The notes under the pieces were generated by a model. The model was not told where the DNA came from. It ran no database searches and saw nothing but the letters and a program-made list of their open reading frames with translations. Shown here piece after piece: positions 46,501-58,200 of a DNA stretch of 64,000 nucleotides. The position numbers were made by a program, and so were the translations under genes. The stretch's first letter is position 1, and every line of letters starts with the position of its first letter. The stretch lies in NCBI GenBank assembly GCA_013368445.1, contig JAACJO010000011.1:434001-498000 (forward strand), read 5' to 3'. The DNA comes from Leucocoprinus leucothites. Its lineage: Eukaryota > Basidiomycota > Agaricomycetes > Agaricales > Agaricaceae.

Positions 46501-47217
46501 GTCGACGCCTCTAAGATCGCCCTTTTGAACGCGAACTACATGGCTGCTCGTCTCTCCAGTCATTACACTCTCCGTTATAAGAACGAGAACGGCCGCGTTG
46601 CGCATGAGCTTTTGATCGACCTTGCCGAGTTTGATAAGGCTGCTGGACTCAAGGTCGCAGACTTTGCCAAGCGTCTGCAAGATTATGGTTTCCACCCGCC
46701 GACGTGTTCCTGGCCTATTCAGACGTGCATGCTCATCGAACCGACAGAATCTGAAACTCTGGAGGAGATTGATCGATTCTGCGATGCGATGATACAGATT
46801 CGCAAGGAAGCAGAGGACATCATCACAGGCAAACAGCCTAAGGACAACAACTTGTTGAAAAACGCTCCTCACCCAATTTCCGTTATGACTCTACCAGGAG
46901 AGAAATGGACGAGGTGCGCTACCAATATGCACATGATCCCTTGTATTAACCCCGCGCATTTGTCAGGCCGTATACCCGGGAAGAGGCTGCCTATCCACTA
47001 CCCTGGCTCCATGAAAAGAAATTCTGGCCCACTGTTTCACGACTTGACGATGGTATGTACCTGAACTTCCTGCGCTGATAATGGGAGTCCTGACGATATC
47101 TACAAGCTTACGGTGATCTCAACCTAATTGTGAGTTTTCTCCTGGATCAATTAACCATAAGTCCTCATTTCTTTTCAGTGTGATTGCCCTTCCGTGGAAG
47201 AGCTCGCCTCAGCATAG
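43579..47217 (+). CDS. GCV2: Glycine dehydrogenase (decarboxylating), P protein of the glycine cleavage system
   Basis: A 1002-residue enzyme from 13 exons: 43579-43983, 44047-44107, 44158-44757, 44812-45512, 45563-45742, 45794-45913, 45963-46010, 46064-46200, 46254-46283, 46335-46913, 46967-47052, 47107-47129 and 47179-47217. The Arg-rich, acid-free N-terminus is a mitochondrial presequence. The family hallmarks are [12 protein letters not shown], the [16 protein letters not shown] block, [12 protein letters not shown], and the pyridoxal-phosphate lysine in [19 protein letters not shown] (about residue 747), where an intron splits the codon right after the motif's Ala. It decarboxylates glycine and passes the aminomethyl group to the H protein, feeding one-carbon units to tetrahydrofolate in mitochondria. 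The coding length is normal, so the gene appears intact. Confidence 0.96.
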
Positions 47218-47671
47218 TTTTCTTGGACCTTTCACTTAGACTTCTCCTGATCAGTCACTGATAGATGTCTCTTGACCCTTCGCTTAGACTTCTCTTTTTG
47301 TTTCTCTTTCTCTTTGATACCTCGACATGGGCTTTCTATTCCCCTAGAAGGCTCGCCCAGCCTCTGGCTTTGCTCAACCACACGCCGCATTGTATAGTAT
47401 CGCATTCTCCATGATATTTCTCCCATTCAGTGTTATATTTCTCCAGGGACGATTGTAATAGATATGATCCTGATAGAGCTCACAATAAAAACATTTTTTA
47501 CCCCATATAATTCTGGATTTCAAGTAGATTGAAGTCCACCTGCTGCATCAATAATATATATTTACATAAATTACGTTGGAATTAAAACATAAAGTAAGAT
47601 AATTGGAGATATGGGGGTTAGATGGTGCATGAATATAGATATAGAGGCATGAGGTGACAGCTAAAAGGCGA
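47218..47671. other. Convergent intergenic region after GCV2
   Basis: About 450 bases between two convergent 3' ends, T- and A-rich in places (ATATATATT near 47555). It presumably holds polyadenylation sites for both genes. Confidence 0.45.
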
Positions 47672-49237
47672 TCAGTTTCTGGCGGGCCCGGTCTGGGACA
47701 ACGGGTCAGTAAACGCATGTGCAATTCCATAGCAAAGGATTTACTGCTCTCTCCGTGCCCTTCATGGTCATAGCTGGATTCCTAATGGCTTTCCCCCAAG
47801 CAGCTTCCGTGTTGCCAATTATTTTGTCCATCATGCCAGGCTTTCCTTTGGCATGGTAGGCCTCATGCGTTACTGATCGGTTTCCACGTCGCTCTCCCTA
47901 TACTCACTCAGCCTCTGACATTCAACCGTAAATGATGTTTGCTTACTTCATGTCCTAGGTTACCCGCATCCGTGCGATCTAAAGTATTACCATCTGTCGC
48001 GGTCTCAGGGACTGTCGGAACGACGTTGGGTGCATCTTGTATACCTGTTTGTGAAACACCACTACGTCCACCCGTGTATGCGGCGGGACCGGCGGAGGCT
48101 GTTCTGGCTTCGGAGCCTGCATTATAATGCGAAGCTTCCCCTGTGGCCGAATGGGATCCAAGCAAACTATTGTACCTTGCGTCTTGCTCTCTTGCAAGCC
48201 TCTCTCTGCCGGCAATAGTCCCAATCAGCCTATCCTGCTCTGAGCCTGACGTCGAAAGCACATCTCTATGAGCATCAATCTTCCCTGCAGTCTTGTTTCC
48301 AAAATCGGTCGCATCCGTGTCCCTCCCTACAAAAACAGCGTCTCGGTGGCGACCGTGCCCATAAATACCGTGAATACTGCCGATGTTAGTGTCAATCCTT
48401 TCTCGTGCAATCCTCTCGCGCTCATTAGCTATAGCCATTTCACGATCGCGCTGGAGGTTACGATCGTGCTGTACATCACGCTCACGTATACCAGCGCCGA
48501 CAGCCGCCGCACCAATACCCACACCGACGCCAGCAGCCCCAAGACCAGCGCCAGCACTACTCGGCCCGGCTTCGTCACCGAGTCTTGGAAAACCAGCACC
48601 AGCACCAGCCGCCCCAGCACCGATACCAAGACGTCGCTGTTCCGCTAAATTATGCTCTCGTCGTTCCCTATCCTCCAGGCCATCATCGTAGTCTTCCTCG
48701 TGCATAATCTGTTTCTGAACGTGACGCTTTCCTTCTCCTAGATGTTTCTCTGACTCGAGAATACGAGCATGAACTTCGGGATCAATCTCGCGACTGCCGC
48801 CAGAAGAATCGTGGATAATGGTGGTTGTTCCGACAGGTATTGACCCAAGTTCTCGCGCGTGATACTGGTGAGCGTGAATGCCTTCGCCAGAGTCGGGAGC
48901 CGTACGCTTAAAGTCCGATTCTTGGATAGTGTATGTGGTGTGAGCAATATTTTGAGTATTGGGGTTGTATATTCCTGTTCCAATGTTTGCGCCATAATGG
49001 TGTTCGGTAGTGGGGTTGGTGGGGAAGTCACCAGAGCTAGGCACCGGCATAGACATGAGGGCGCCACAATCTTGAATATCGTCGGTTTCTGTGATGTATG
49101 TAGTCTCCGTGGTAGTTGTCGTCACATAGGTATCACTGTTTGTGTCAGAAAGAGTGCGAATACAAGGAGGGGTCGATATCTTACCCAGGGAACACTTCCG
49201 AGCGATCCAGTGGCCTAGAGGTGTATTCGGACGACAT
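47672..49237 (-). CDS. Gly/Ala-rich protein with conserved small C-terminal motif
   Basis: A 459-residue model from exons 49185-49237, 47947-49135, 47745-47861 and 47672-47692. The chain begins with a Thr-rich stretch (VTTTTTETTYITE) and contains a Gly/Ala-rich segment with repeated GAGAAGAG/GVGIGAAAVG patterns flanked by charged regions full of Arg and Glu (NERERIARERID), which may form a long helix. The C-terminal exon encodes GKPGMMDKIIGNTEAAWGKAIRNPAMTMKGTERA, written here in part: it follows a G-K-x-x-x-x-x-K-I-x-G-x-x-E-x-x-x-G-K pattern that is reminiscent of CsbD-like stress proteins. That similarity is weak and the function is unknown. The 85-base intron before that exon is longer than most in the window, so this join is less sure. 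Confidence 0.55.
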
Positions 49238-49877
49238 GGTGGTAAGAGTTCGAGAGTCTCCCCCGGTTCACCTATCTAGAATATCGGGAACTAAGACAAT
49301 GACGCCATAGTGGGGAATCCCGATGTTTATTCAGGGGTCCGATCGAAATTCGAAAAGGATATCTGGGTGCTTGACACTTAGCGTGTACGTTCTTGTCTCT
49401 CGAATCTCGAGGACTGGATGTATGTATGCACACTTACAAGAGATATAAGCAAACTTTCATTTGACAAGGGTATATACCAACCTTAGAATACCACAGGTGT
49501 CATCAATTTTCAGTTCCCTTCCTTCCCCCTGAACCAATAGGAGGAACCATCTTGGCTGACCTTTCAACCAGCTAAACCAACAAAAAAGGCAACCTGCAGA
49601 ATATGAGATATTTAAAGTCGTAACCCTTAGAAGACATTTGAGGATTATTCATCACGGCCCAGAATCACCCCGATTGATATTGGCAGATGCCAGGCCCCCT
49701 GGTATTTGTCCTTGGACGTTGAATGGCTACCGGATTCCATAAAAAGAAACCTGAAGGTTTGAAGGTCAAGGCGCTTTGAGATTGTATATAGATTTCGTTG
49801 AACGGCTCACTCTGAATGGCCTGCATAATCCTTGGCAATTGTCATCGGACGGGGGACGAGTATGATAAGATTGGGCA
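49238..49877. other. Intergenic region between the Gly/Ala-rich and PPR genes
   Basis: About 640 bases without a supported gene. It contains the promoter of the Gly/Ala-rich gene and the 3' end of the PPR gene, both on the minus strand. Confidence 0.4.
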
Positions 49878-52187
49878 TTAGATTAATTCCCGGATTGATG
49901 ACGGTAGTTGTTCCCAAATATGTGGTAACATCGCTCTCACATGAACTAACACTTCAGCCTCCCGTTTCTGACTCTTCGCGAACTTGAATACGATTTTTAC
50001 GCTCTCCACATCCCGCTTCACATTCCTGAGCGATTCCTCTTTGCCACAAAGGAAACCAATTGCCTCATCCAATCTCCCCATCCTACAAAGACATTCCATC
50101 CACGTATTCCAATTATGGGACGTGAATTGATAATCGTCTCTCGTGAGCTTTGTGATTATTTTTCTGGCCACCGAATAGGCTTCAGAAAAAGCGCATGCAT
50201 CAAGCATAACGCTCACACTCGTTGAGTCAAATTGCCCAGAGAGATATATCATCTCCCATACGCGGTAAGCGTCACCAAAACAGCCCAGGCGTTGATATGT
50301 GTCCATCAGCTGATTCCACAATATCGTATCAGGCGATAGTGAAGCATCCAGACTCAACAGATCATGGACACGACGGGTGGTGCTGACAAGGCTATTACGG
50401 GTCTCTGTGGTGCTTTCTCCGCCTTCCTTTAATATTTGTGTTGCGATGAAACCGAGTTGATTGAGGAGGATGGTGTACACCTCAACCGTAATGTCGAACC
50501 CAGCCAGCCGCATATCCTTGACTATCTCGAAGTAGCCCTTGAGCGACGGGATCTGGATAGAATCACCAAAACGCAGTTTACAGAAAGCGGCAAGGACGGC
50601 GGTGAAACCACTTTCATCTAAGGCTGATTTGTGTTGACGATAGAAAGCAAGGGCATCTTCGACGGTGGGAGCATTTCGCATATATAAAATGATAATGGAG
50701 GTGAACATGTTACTATCGTCAGGGACGAGATTACGTTTGACCATGTCGCCCATAAGCTCCTTTGCTATCTCCATGTATTTATGGGACTGCTTTGAGGTGG
50801 ATAAACCGCGAAGGAGAGTGGTGTATAGGGTGTAATCAGGGCCTTTCGAGTGCTCGTTGGGCTCTGAAGGGACACTTTCGGGTGGAGGACAGGCTTTGCG
50901 TAGTTCATCATAAAGATATAGTGCAAGGCTTATGTGCTGCTCTTCCTCGGAGGGGCTTGGCCTGGATTGGCACAGGAAACGAATAAGTGGTGTGATCATG
51001 GGCGCATCGGGTACAATGCCTGCATCTTTGGCGGTTTTCAAGATACTGTAAGCTACGCCAGGTTTGCCCGCCCGGACGTTGTTATTGATAAGTAGCGACC
51101 AGTGAATGATGGTGCACTTGACACCAAATTCTCGTTCAAGGAGCTGGAGGTCGCGCGACTGAAGACTGTGACGAAGCATGGCAGTAATGTCTCCCTCTGA
51201 GGGGTTTTGTTTGGGCCTCAAATGCTTGAAGTAGTGTATAGCGGAATGCATGCCCTTAGCTTGAGCCATTTGAACGAGTTTCAGCTCGGTCGGCGAAAGC
51301 TTTTTACGACCTTCGCGATCCTCATCTCGAAACTTGTCCTCGTACATGCCGAGTATCTGTTGCCCGACTTTGGTCTGACCGCGCTTGGTAAATTCTTGCA
51401 ACAGGAGTTCGCCAAATGATGGATCGTAGGGAAGGTCCTCCCGCTCCATATCTTCAAACACAGCCGCCATCGACACGGGACGAAGTGGCGACTCGTTCAG
51501 GTCACCGAGCTTCATCCGTCCGAGGAATACAAGTTTGAATGTTTCGGTGGTTGGTTTACATCCAGACTGCCGCATCTTGTTCACTACACTCCGCATGAGC
51601 TTGAGGGATGCGCCCTCCATGTCAGGAAGCGCCTCAAGGAACAGATGATACTGTTCGATTGAGGGCGTGAAGTTTCCAGCCCGCATTGGCATGCCTTCGA
51701 GCCATCTACGCGTTGCATTGGAATCCCCTCTACGTATCAAGCCCCGAATAATCGCTGTGTGAGTTTCCAATGTGGGCTTTACCCCAAGGACGAGGGGCAT
51801 GTCGAGCAGTATATCATAGATCCTCTGAACGTCGGAGGGTCGACCGGACCTTGCGAGAAGCCAGAGTATCTTATGTATTTGCGCTTCCGTAAGAATTTCG
51901 CGTGTTGGAAGATGATTGCGCTCCTTGGACTCCTTGAGTTTCGCAACGAGAGTGGTGTAGTGGGAGTGGATGTTACGGATGTCATTCGTCTTCGTAAGTC
52001 CCTCAACGTGCTGTTCTATACTGGTAGTAGAAGATGTAGCTGTGTCTGCGTCATTTGCTGACGTGTCATTCAAAATGAAGAGTTGGCGAGAAAAGTGGGG
52101 GTAGGGAGTAACCGAAGGTCGCCGGGTACTACTCGGACGAGGAAAGGAACGGCTGCCCGCTCTGAGCAAAGTCCTGCATATGGACAT
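49878..52187 (-). CDS. Pentatricopeptide-repeat protein, probably mitochondrial
   Basis: A 769-residue intronless protein. The N-terminus is Arg/Ser-rich without acidic residues for about 35 residues, as in mitochondrial presequences. From about residue 100, degenerate PPR helical pairs are visible, for example IHKILWLLARSGRPSDVQRIY, THTAIIRGLIRRGDSNATRRW, NNNVRAGKPGVAYSILKTA and WNQLMDTYQRLGCFGDAYRV. Such proteins bind RNA and act in mitochondrial transcript processing or translation; the target is not predictable. Absence of introns in a gene this long is notable next to its intron-rich neighbours. It is divergent from SSS1 with 273 bases between start codons. Confidence 0.87.
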   Translation of the reverse strand: MSICRTLLRAGSRSFPRPSSTRRPSVTPYPHFSRQLFILNDTSANDADTATSSTTSIEQHVEGLTKTNDIRNIHSHYTTLVAKLKESKERNHLPTREILTEAQIHKILWLLARSGRPSDVQRIYDILLDMPLVLGVKPTLETHTAIIRGLIRRGDSNATRRWLEGMPMRAGNFTPSIEQYHLFLEALPDMEGASLKLMRSVVNKMRQSGCKPTTETFKLVFLGRMKLGDLNESPLRPVSMAAVFEDMEREDLPYDPSFGELLLQEFTKRGQTKVGQQILGMYEDKFRDEDREGRKKLSPTELKLVQMAQAKGMHSAIHYFKHLRPKQNPSEGDITAMLRHSLQSRDLQLLEREFGVKCTIIHWSLLINNNVRAGKPGVAYSILKTAKDAGIVPDAPMITPLIRFLCQSRPSPSEEEQHISLALYLYDELRKACPPPESVPSEPNEHSKGPDYTLYTTLLRGLSTSKQSHKYMEIAKELMGDMVKRNLVPDDSNMFTSIIILYMRNAPTVEDALAFYRQHKSALDESGFTAVLAAFCKLRFGDSIQIPSLKGYFEIVKDMRLAGFDITVEVYTILLNQLGFIATQILKEGGESTTETRNSLVSTTRRVHDLLSLDASLSPDTILWNQLMDTYQRLGCFGDAYRVWEMIYLSGQFDSTSVSVMLDACAFSEAYSVARKIITKLTRDDYQFTSHNWNTWMECLCRMGRLDEAIGFLCGKEESLRNVKRDVESVKIVFKFAKSQKREAEVLVHVRAMLPHIWEQLPSSIRELI

Positions 52188-52460
52188 TCATGCGCAAACC
52201 TGAGAGAAAATTCATAAGCACTTTCTCGATTTCGAGAAAATAGAGAGTGTGACATACCACTGGACGAGACGCGTGGATCAACAGCTTTGAGCCGGAGGAT
52301 AAATTCATCAGAAAAGTTGTCGGACGTGTCATAAGGGTCCGTGGGAAAGCTGCCACGATCGCACATCCACCCATTAACCTGCCAGCACAACTTTCTACTC
52401 ACCCACTCACCATTTCCACCCTTCTTCATACCCTGTTCCCTCTCCTTTAATTTCTTCATC
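52188..52460. promoter_or_regulatory. Divergent promoter of the PPR gene and SSS1
   Basis: A 273-base gap separating two start codons read in opposite directions. The SSS1 side ends in a long pyrimidine tract (near 52425-52460), a common feature close to fungal transcription starts. No TATA box is evident. Confidence 0.5.
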
Positions 52461-52885
52461 ATGTCTGACAAAGTCCGTGAGTTCGTCGAGATACCCCAAC
52501 AATTCGTCCGTGACGGCAATCAAGTACGCCTTCACCCATTTTAAATGCTCCTACCAGTGTTAATGCGCTCTCTCCCAGTTCCTCACCCGCTGCACAAAAC
52601 CCTCGCAAAAAGGTACTTTGAGACATCATCTCCACAAACAATCGGAATTGAACGCGTCGCATAGAATTTACACAAATCTGCAAGGCAGTAGCAGTTGGCT
52701 TCGCCGTCATGGGTTTCATTGGTTACTTTGTCAAATTGATCCATATCCCGATGTAAGTACCCATCGTAGTCTCCCAGTGGATGTTTATTGACACCTTTTC
52801 GCTAGAAACAACATCCTTGTGTATGTCCCTTCCATCTCATTACCTCAACATGGCGTTTACAGTCCTCGACAGCGGCGGCGCTTAA
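52461..52885 (+). CDS. SSS1: Sec61 gamma subunit of the ER translocon
   Basis: A 70-residue protein split over five small exons: 52461-52523, 52579-52612, 52665-52752, 52806-52820 and 52873-52885. It is too fragmented to appear as one open frame. The sequence shows [15 protein letters not shown], then [15 protein letters not shown], then the single tail-anchor membrane helix [20 protein letters not shown] and the closing INNILVGGA, which is very typical of Sss1/SecE proteins. The subunit clamps the Sec61 channel for co-translational import into the ER. Length and C-terminus match the family exactly, which supports all four introns, including the 15-base and 13-base exons. Confidence 0.95.
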
Positions 52886-53008
52886 TATCACGCTTTTTTC
52901 TCTCTCGTGTATCGACTTGTATTTACATTTTTTGGGTTATTGACACTTTCACTGTCACCACCAGTCTCCTTGTTGCTGAAAACAAAATTATATTGATGCT
53001 ATCTATAA

Positions 53009-54671
53009 TTACACATTGGATATTGACAATGTTGGTATTCGCTCGATACCGAAAATGGTTGAAGTGTCAGTAGAAAATGAGGAAATGCGTTGCGGAAGTG
53101 GATGCGATGATGGATGCTTGGGTGATAAATCAAAAGGTGGAACGTTGGGGTATGGTTTCCAGAACCGCCAGGCGAGGAAAATGTCCTGCACAAAGAAGTT
53201 AGAGATCGGTAAGGTGGCAACTTGTGGCTATCACCTACCTTCTGGGTCCCAAAGACAAGAAATGCAAAAAGAGGTACTACAAGCTTCTGTTAGCATTGAT
53301 GCTACATTAGCAGACCATAATCTGATGGCACTTACGACCTGCCTGTACCATGTACGGCCAAGCCCAGGCAATGCGTGACAAGAAAAGTACACCAACGCTA
53401 CGAATACACGTCAAGCAACGAACACTCATAGGTACTTGAAGTACATCTGACATACCTGAGTGTAATGAGAGTGTACACGCTGAATGCTAAAACGCGAAGC
53501 ACCATAGCAGGTGACTTCTTCGTGTCAGCCAGGGGGAAATTATCAGAAATCGTTCGCTGCATGCGAAAATAGCGTATTGCGATAGCAACTATGTACGTTT
53601 CGTGAGTGTGACACTGACTCGCAGGACAAGACTTGAGTAACTTACCCTCGAAACCAACAATGATAACTAGTACAGCAGTGCAAAAGGCGGGTACGGCATA
53701 GTCAATTCTGTGAAATGCCAGGATCCGCAGCTTCAGTAAACATTTCCTCGTCCCCCACTCTCACGCGAAAATCGGATGACTTACATAGGTGCGCCCCGTA
53801 TAGTACAATACAACCCATTCCAAGCCCCAATCTGAACATTCTCCCCGCGTTGTAACTAGACAATAATCATTGGGTCAACAATCAGATAAACCTCCAGTCA
53901 AACCGATCAGCTCACAGGCGCAGTGATGGCAATGAAGATAGCGAAGATGATATATGGAATTGCCAGCATGATTCTCAGCCGCAAAGTGCTCGGCCATCTT
54001 GATCTTGACAAAGTGATCTGTTGAGCTGGAGGCTCTCGGAGTGTTGACCAGAGCTATCAGAAAATCGGTATCCCGGAAACAAAGAAATCATCGAGAAGCA
54101 AAAGTAGTTTGATATACATCAAACATCAGTCAACGGTTCGATGATGAATGAAATAGAGATTTCAGTACCCACCTGGATAACTAGTACAAGTGTCGCAACG
54201 ACTGACCTGGGAACGAAAGTACCAATACGTCAGAGCTCATGTTTAGAGTCGAAAAAATGATGCCTCATATCATCGTCATGGGGAATAGACTCACATCGGA
54301 GGTGCACCGTGGATCAATGCGGATTGAACTTGACAGAGATTGCTTGGCTGCTGTTGGTCCTGCTGTCCGCTATACAGACTAAGTGACCAGATACACGTCA
54401 GCATTGGATTCATCTGAGGTTGAGGAGAGCGGTGCGTACAACAAACAAAATATAACGGAATAAATTACCCAGATACAGAAAAAGTTGATGAGAGTCGGGT
54501 GGCGCGCGACTTTCTTGAAAAGCAAAAGTGTGGCGATAACTAAAGGAAGTCCTACTTGACCACCGGCAATGTGTAGAGCGAGAAAAACTGGCTGAAGGTG
54601 GGCGAAGCTGGGTGCTAGAATGATCGCTTAGCTCTTGGCCGGGCGGAGGACTTCAGGGACGTACACGACAT
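53009..54671 (-). CDS. Seven-transmembrane-type Agaricomycete protein
   Basis: A 325-residue protein spread over 11 exons: 54665-54671, 54440-54614, 54295-54378, 54173-54206, 53916-54053, 53785-53855, 53646-53707, 53456-53588, 53349-53397, 53239-53286 and 53009-53185. Hydrophobic helices are visible around GLPLVIATLLLF, FCIWVIYSVIF, MSVVATLVLVIQ, IPYIIFAIFIAITAP, YAVPAFCTAVLVIIVG, VLAFSVYTLITLSVGVLFL and VVPLFAFLVFGTQ, making seven. The LYSGQQ...LCQVQSALIHGAPPM loop and the final FGTQKDIFLAWRFW are characteristic of an Agaricomycete multipass family that I know only from unnamed proteins; it does not look like a STE3 pheromone receptor. A receptor-like role is possible but unproven. The first coding exon has only seven bases, and the exon 9 donor was chosen to keep frame. 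Confidence 0.7.
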
Positions 54672-55278
54672 AACAAAGCAGACGAGCTGGAGGCGGGTGT
54701 CTACAGTCGTCTTATTGCCATACTAGATTTTTCGGGTCTGCTTGAAGGCTTCTAGAGGTGGACGGATCCCGCAGACCTCACAGAGGCAACCCAAGAGTAC
54801 GAGTGCAGCGAAGATGGTCGTAGGTTCAGAAGAGAGAGGGTAAAGACAAAGAGGAGTAGTCGGAGAAGGTAAGTTAAGGAAGCACAGAGATTTTGAGGAA
54901 AAAGAGCAATCTATCAAGCCAGCAGCAACGAAATGACACATCGCTCTCATCGCATCGCCAATCTGTCACTCCAAAACCTCTGCCTTCGCAATTTGCCCAA
55001 ATCCGGCCAGCTACTCCTACCATGCCACTTCGGCGTTCCTTCCACGAATCCATCTCCGACCCGGTTTTGCCAGCTACAGCCATCCGACTCCGTGATAAAG
55101 ATTGTTCAGTCGGGAACAGTGGGTGCTCTGATTGGGAGTCTCGCTTACTGACACATCACATGTTACGCCCTCCGCCACCGATAAATATATCACAACACTT
55201 AATATTGAGTGCCTTCCCCATCCAACTCATTTCCACAAAGCGCTCTATATAGCAACACCAGACAGAAGTCATATACGG
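54672..55278. other. Intergenic region between the 7TM gene and COG1
   Basis: About 600 bases that must contain the promoter of the minus-strand 7TM gene and the 3' end of COG1. An open frame of 119 codons on the plus strand (54893-55252) lacks similarity and splice context; it is treated as chance. Confidence 0.4.
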
Positions 55279-58200
55279 TTACGATGAACTCTCTCCAGCC
55301 ACTAATAGTAGCCCAAATCTTGGCCCCGGCTTTGTAAACTCAGCAGTCGTCTGAATCTCCGTTGTAGGTGGCCCATATCGTAGTAAATTTGGTAGTTTAT
55401 CCGACCCGTCATTTTGATATCGTCCTGGGTCAGGGCGACAATCAGCTGTTGCTGGCGAGAAAGTTTGTAGCCGCTTGACATGTTCAACAGAGCCCATATT
55501 GAGGTCGGACGAATCAGCCTTGGCATAACTCAGATCAACTTGGGTAAATCGCGCATGAGTTCAGTCCCGCTTACAATCTGTCCCAGTCTGTCGCGAAGCT
55601 TCTGCAATGCTCCTGATGACTTCGCTTGCGATTCGGTCGAGTTTGTCAACTCTTGCAAAAGTGCAAGGTCGTGCCCTGTGGACTTTTCATACCCATACCC
55701 TTCTCTCAGCCACAATTCTATAAAGAGCCCAAGGGCATCTTGCGTGAAGCTTGTCTGCAAGGTGTTGTCCCATCTAAAGGTCAGTTCCTGCAAAGCTTCA
55801 TATAGTGCCACCAATGCCTGAAGTAGTTCGGGCGTTGGTCCTGGTGGTGGGGTTCATTTCGTGGCGTGGATGGTCAGCTCCAATAGGCTTACCTGTGATC
55901 GATGTGGGGATGACCCTTAAGGAGAATTTTGACCGAAGAAGTATTTTGGAAACCGTTCTTTGCCTCCAAGCGACTAAAACGGTGTTATTTAGGGCATTCA
56001 ACTTGTCCACAAATGCTATAATGATACCTAGTAAATAATACCGATTATCATTATCGCAAGCTCGAACTTACCATCACTAGCAGACTGGTCACATCCAACT
56101 TGATCAATGAAAGAAGAGCGCGAAGCGAGCTCTTCCGTAATCTGTGCCAAAAACACGAGCTTCTGGATAGGTTTATCTGTCAAAATGATTAGATGCGAAA
56201 TTGAAAGCCTCCGGTGAATGTTTACCGTCATCCCCATCTATCTGACTAGCAGCCTTTTCCAAGATGAGTACTGATGATATTGTCAATTCTTCCGCAGCTG
56301 TTTCATGCCGTTGTGTCAGCAGATTTAGCATAGATCTAGAATGTACCGTTAGTCGTGTGTTAATCTGTCAAGAGACAACCCTTACTTCGTTTCATCGCCC
56401 AATCCAGCGCGTATCATGCAAATCTCTTCATGAACATGCTTCGCGCATTGCTCAAGAGTTCTGAGGACACTATCAAGCAAGACTGTCCTTCCCAATAATT
56501 GCTGCTTGAGGGAACTTCGATATTTTCGCAGCGGAATATCGTGATTGGTATATGATTGTGAAAGGGCTGGTAGTGCGACAGTATTGAAGAGAAAATCAAG
56601 AGGCGAATTGCCTGTAAAATTGGATCAGTCGTCATGGATAGCCGGCATTGAAACTGCACGTACCGGTATCACCAGAACCAGAACCAATTGCCCGCAGTGA
56701 GACATCTAGTGTGGCTTCGAATGTGGCCGAAGCTCCCTTCAACATCAAAATCCAGATCTCAGCAATTCTTTCGCTGCAGGTCTTGTCGACCATCTCTTCA
56801 AGTCGCGATTTTTCCTGATCAGCTAACGTCGACGCATTAATCCATCTTCTTGAGGCAAATCTAACATTCCAGACCTCTTTGACAGTCTCGAGCTCTTTGA
56901 ACCACCTTTCTACCGCACTCTGCAATAACTTGTTTGACTGAAGGAACCAATCATTCAGCTGAGTCAGGAACTGCTCCTGTCGCAGTGAGGTCGATGAAGA
57001 CGTCAAGTCAACATAAGGTTTGTATGATTGCAAATTTTGCGGGAGCAGTTGGAAATGAGCGGTGGAGGTTACATTGATCAGTAAAGCTTGGGTTGTCAGG
57101 TGGAGTTCTGTCGGAACGCTGGGGCTCTTGTCTGCATCCGATTGTATGAATTCGAGGACACGTTCAATCAATGCACAACCGGAAGTGCCGTCGAACACTC
57201 CACGTGCAACATACATAGTTTGGGAGATAATGGTGAGGGCATTATGGAGAGATTCTTTGACCTCTCGTATACGGGGTTTTGCGAGGGTGGATGTAGAGGT
57301 ATCCTGTGAGAAGGAAAACGCAATTCCCCCATTAGCGCGTTGTCGTGAGGTAGACGATGGTAAGGGTGACGGTTCAGATAGAGTTATGGCTGCTAAAGCA
57401 GCAGTCAGGGTCTTTGAACGTTGTGAAAACACGGCAGTCAATGTATCGTGAAGCGGGCGGGAATCTAAAAGGTGAAGGGTCACTAGAGTTGCACAAGTGT
57501 CCTGAAAATCACATTAGTTCAGTTGAGAGTTAATATCTATTGCGAGGGAGCGAACCTCGATAGAACTTGATGCATCTCTTAGCCATAGTGTTGCTTTGTG
57601 GATGATTTGGGAGCGAAATTGAGATACCACGTCCCACTGTCGTTGTATGAGGGGAAATTCTGCCAGAACATCTACACCCCGACTCTTCCAAGTTTCATCA
57701 TCTTGTTCGTCGCTCCGGACTAATGCTCGATGGATGACTCTTGCTAAAAGGAAAAGCCACGCAGCGGGGAAGAATTTCTTGCGTTCAATCAATCGCCATA
57801 AGTGTTCTGGAGCATCCAAGAGTAATTTCATGTGTGCAGCGAGAACCTGGAGAGCGTGCAAGTGCCTATCTAGGAAAAGAAATCCAGGTCAGCTCTAGGT
57901 TTAGTGTATTGACTGGAAGGACCAACCTTGCACATTGGCGACAGAGGATGTCCTCGGTAATGGTGGATCCGCTTGACCCCTTATCGCAAGTCTTGATTCA
58001 TCTAAGGCTTCAATTACGCGCTTTGACGACCGAGCAATGGAAATTATGGATGATGATGCTTGCAGTAGGTCCCGATACCGTTCACTGCGCTTTCATAAGC
58101 CAAGGTAAAGGTCAGAAGATAACACCCTAACTATCATTTGCAAGTGAGACGCACCCAACCATCTGTCGAAGCTCTTCCTTCTTAGCATCGGCATCCGTTC

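Noticed and set aside
48268..48691. Plus-strand open frames within the Gly/Ala-rich gene
   Set aside because: They are Ser/Pro/Ala-rich reverse-strand shadows of a biased coding region.
53239..53397. Apparent double frameshift in the 7TM gene near its seventh helix
   Set aside because: The frame break disappears if exon 9 ends at the GTACAG donor after Met (53349) instead of the stronger-looking GTAAGT downstream; the whole coding length is then divisible by three and the helix is continuous.
53009..54671. STE3-type pheromone receptor and mating-type locus
   Set aside because: The helices and loops do not match STE3, and no pheromone precursor or homeodomain genes lie nearby.
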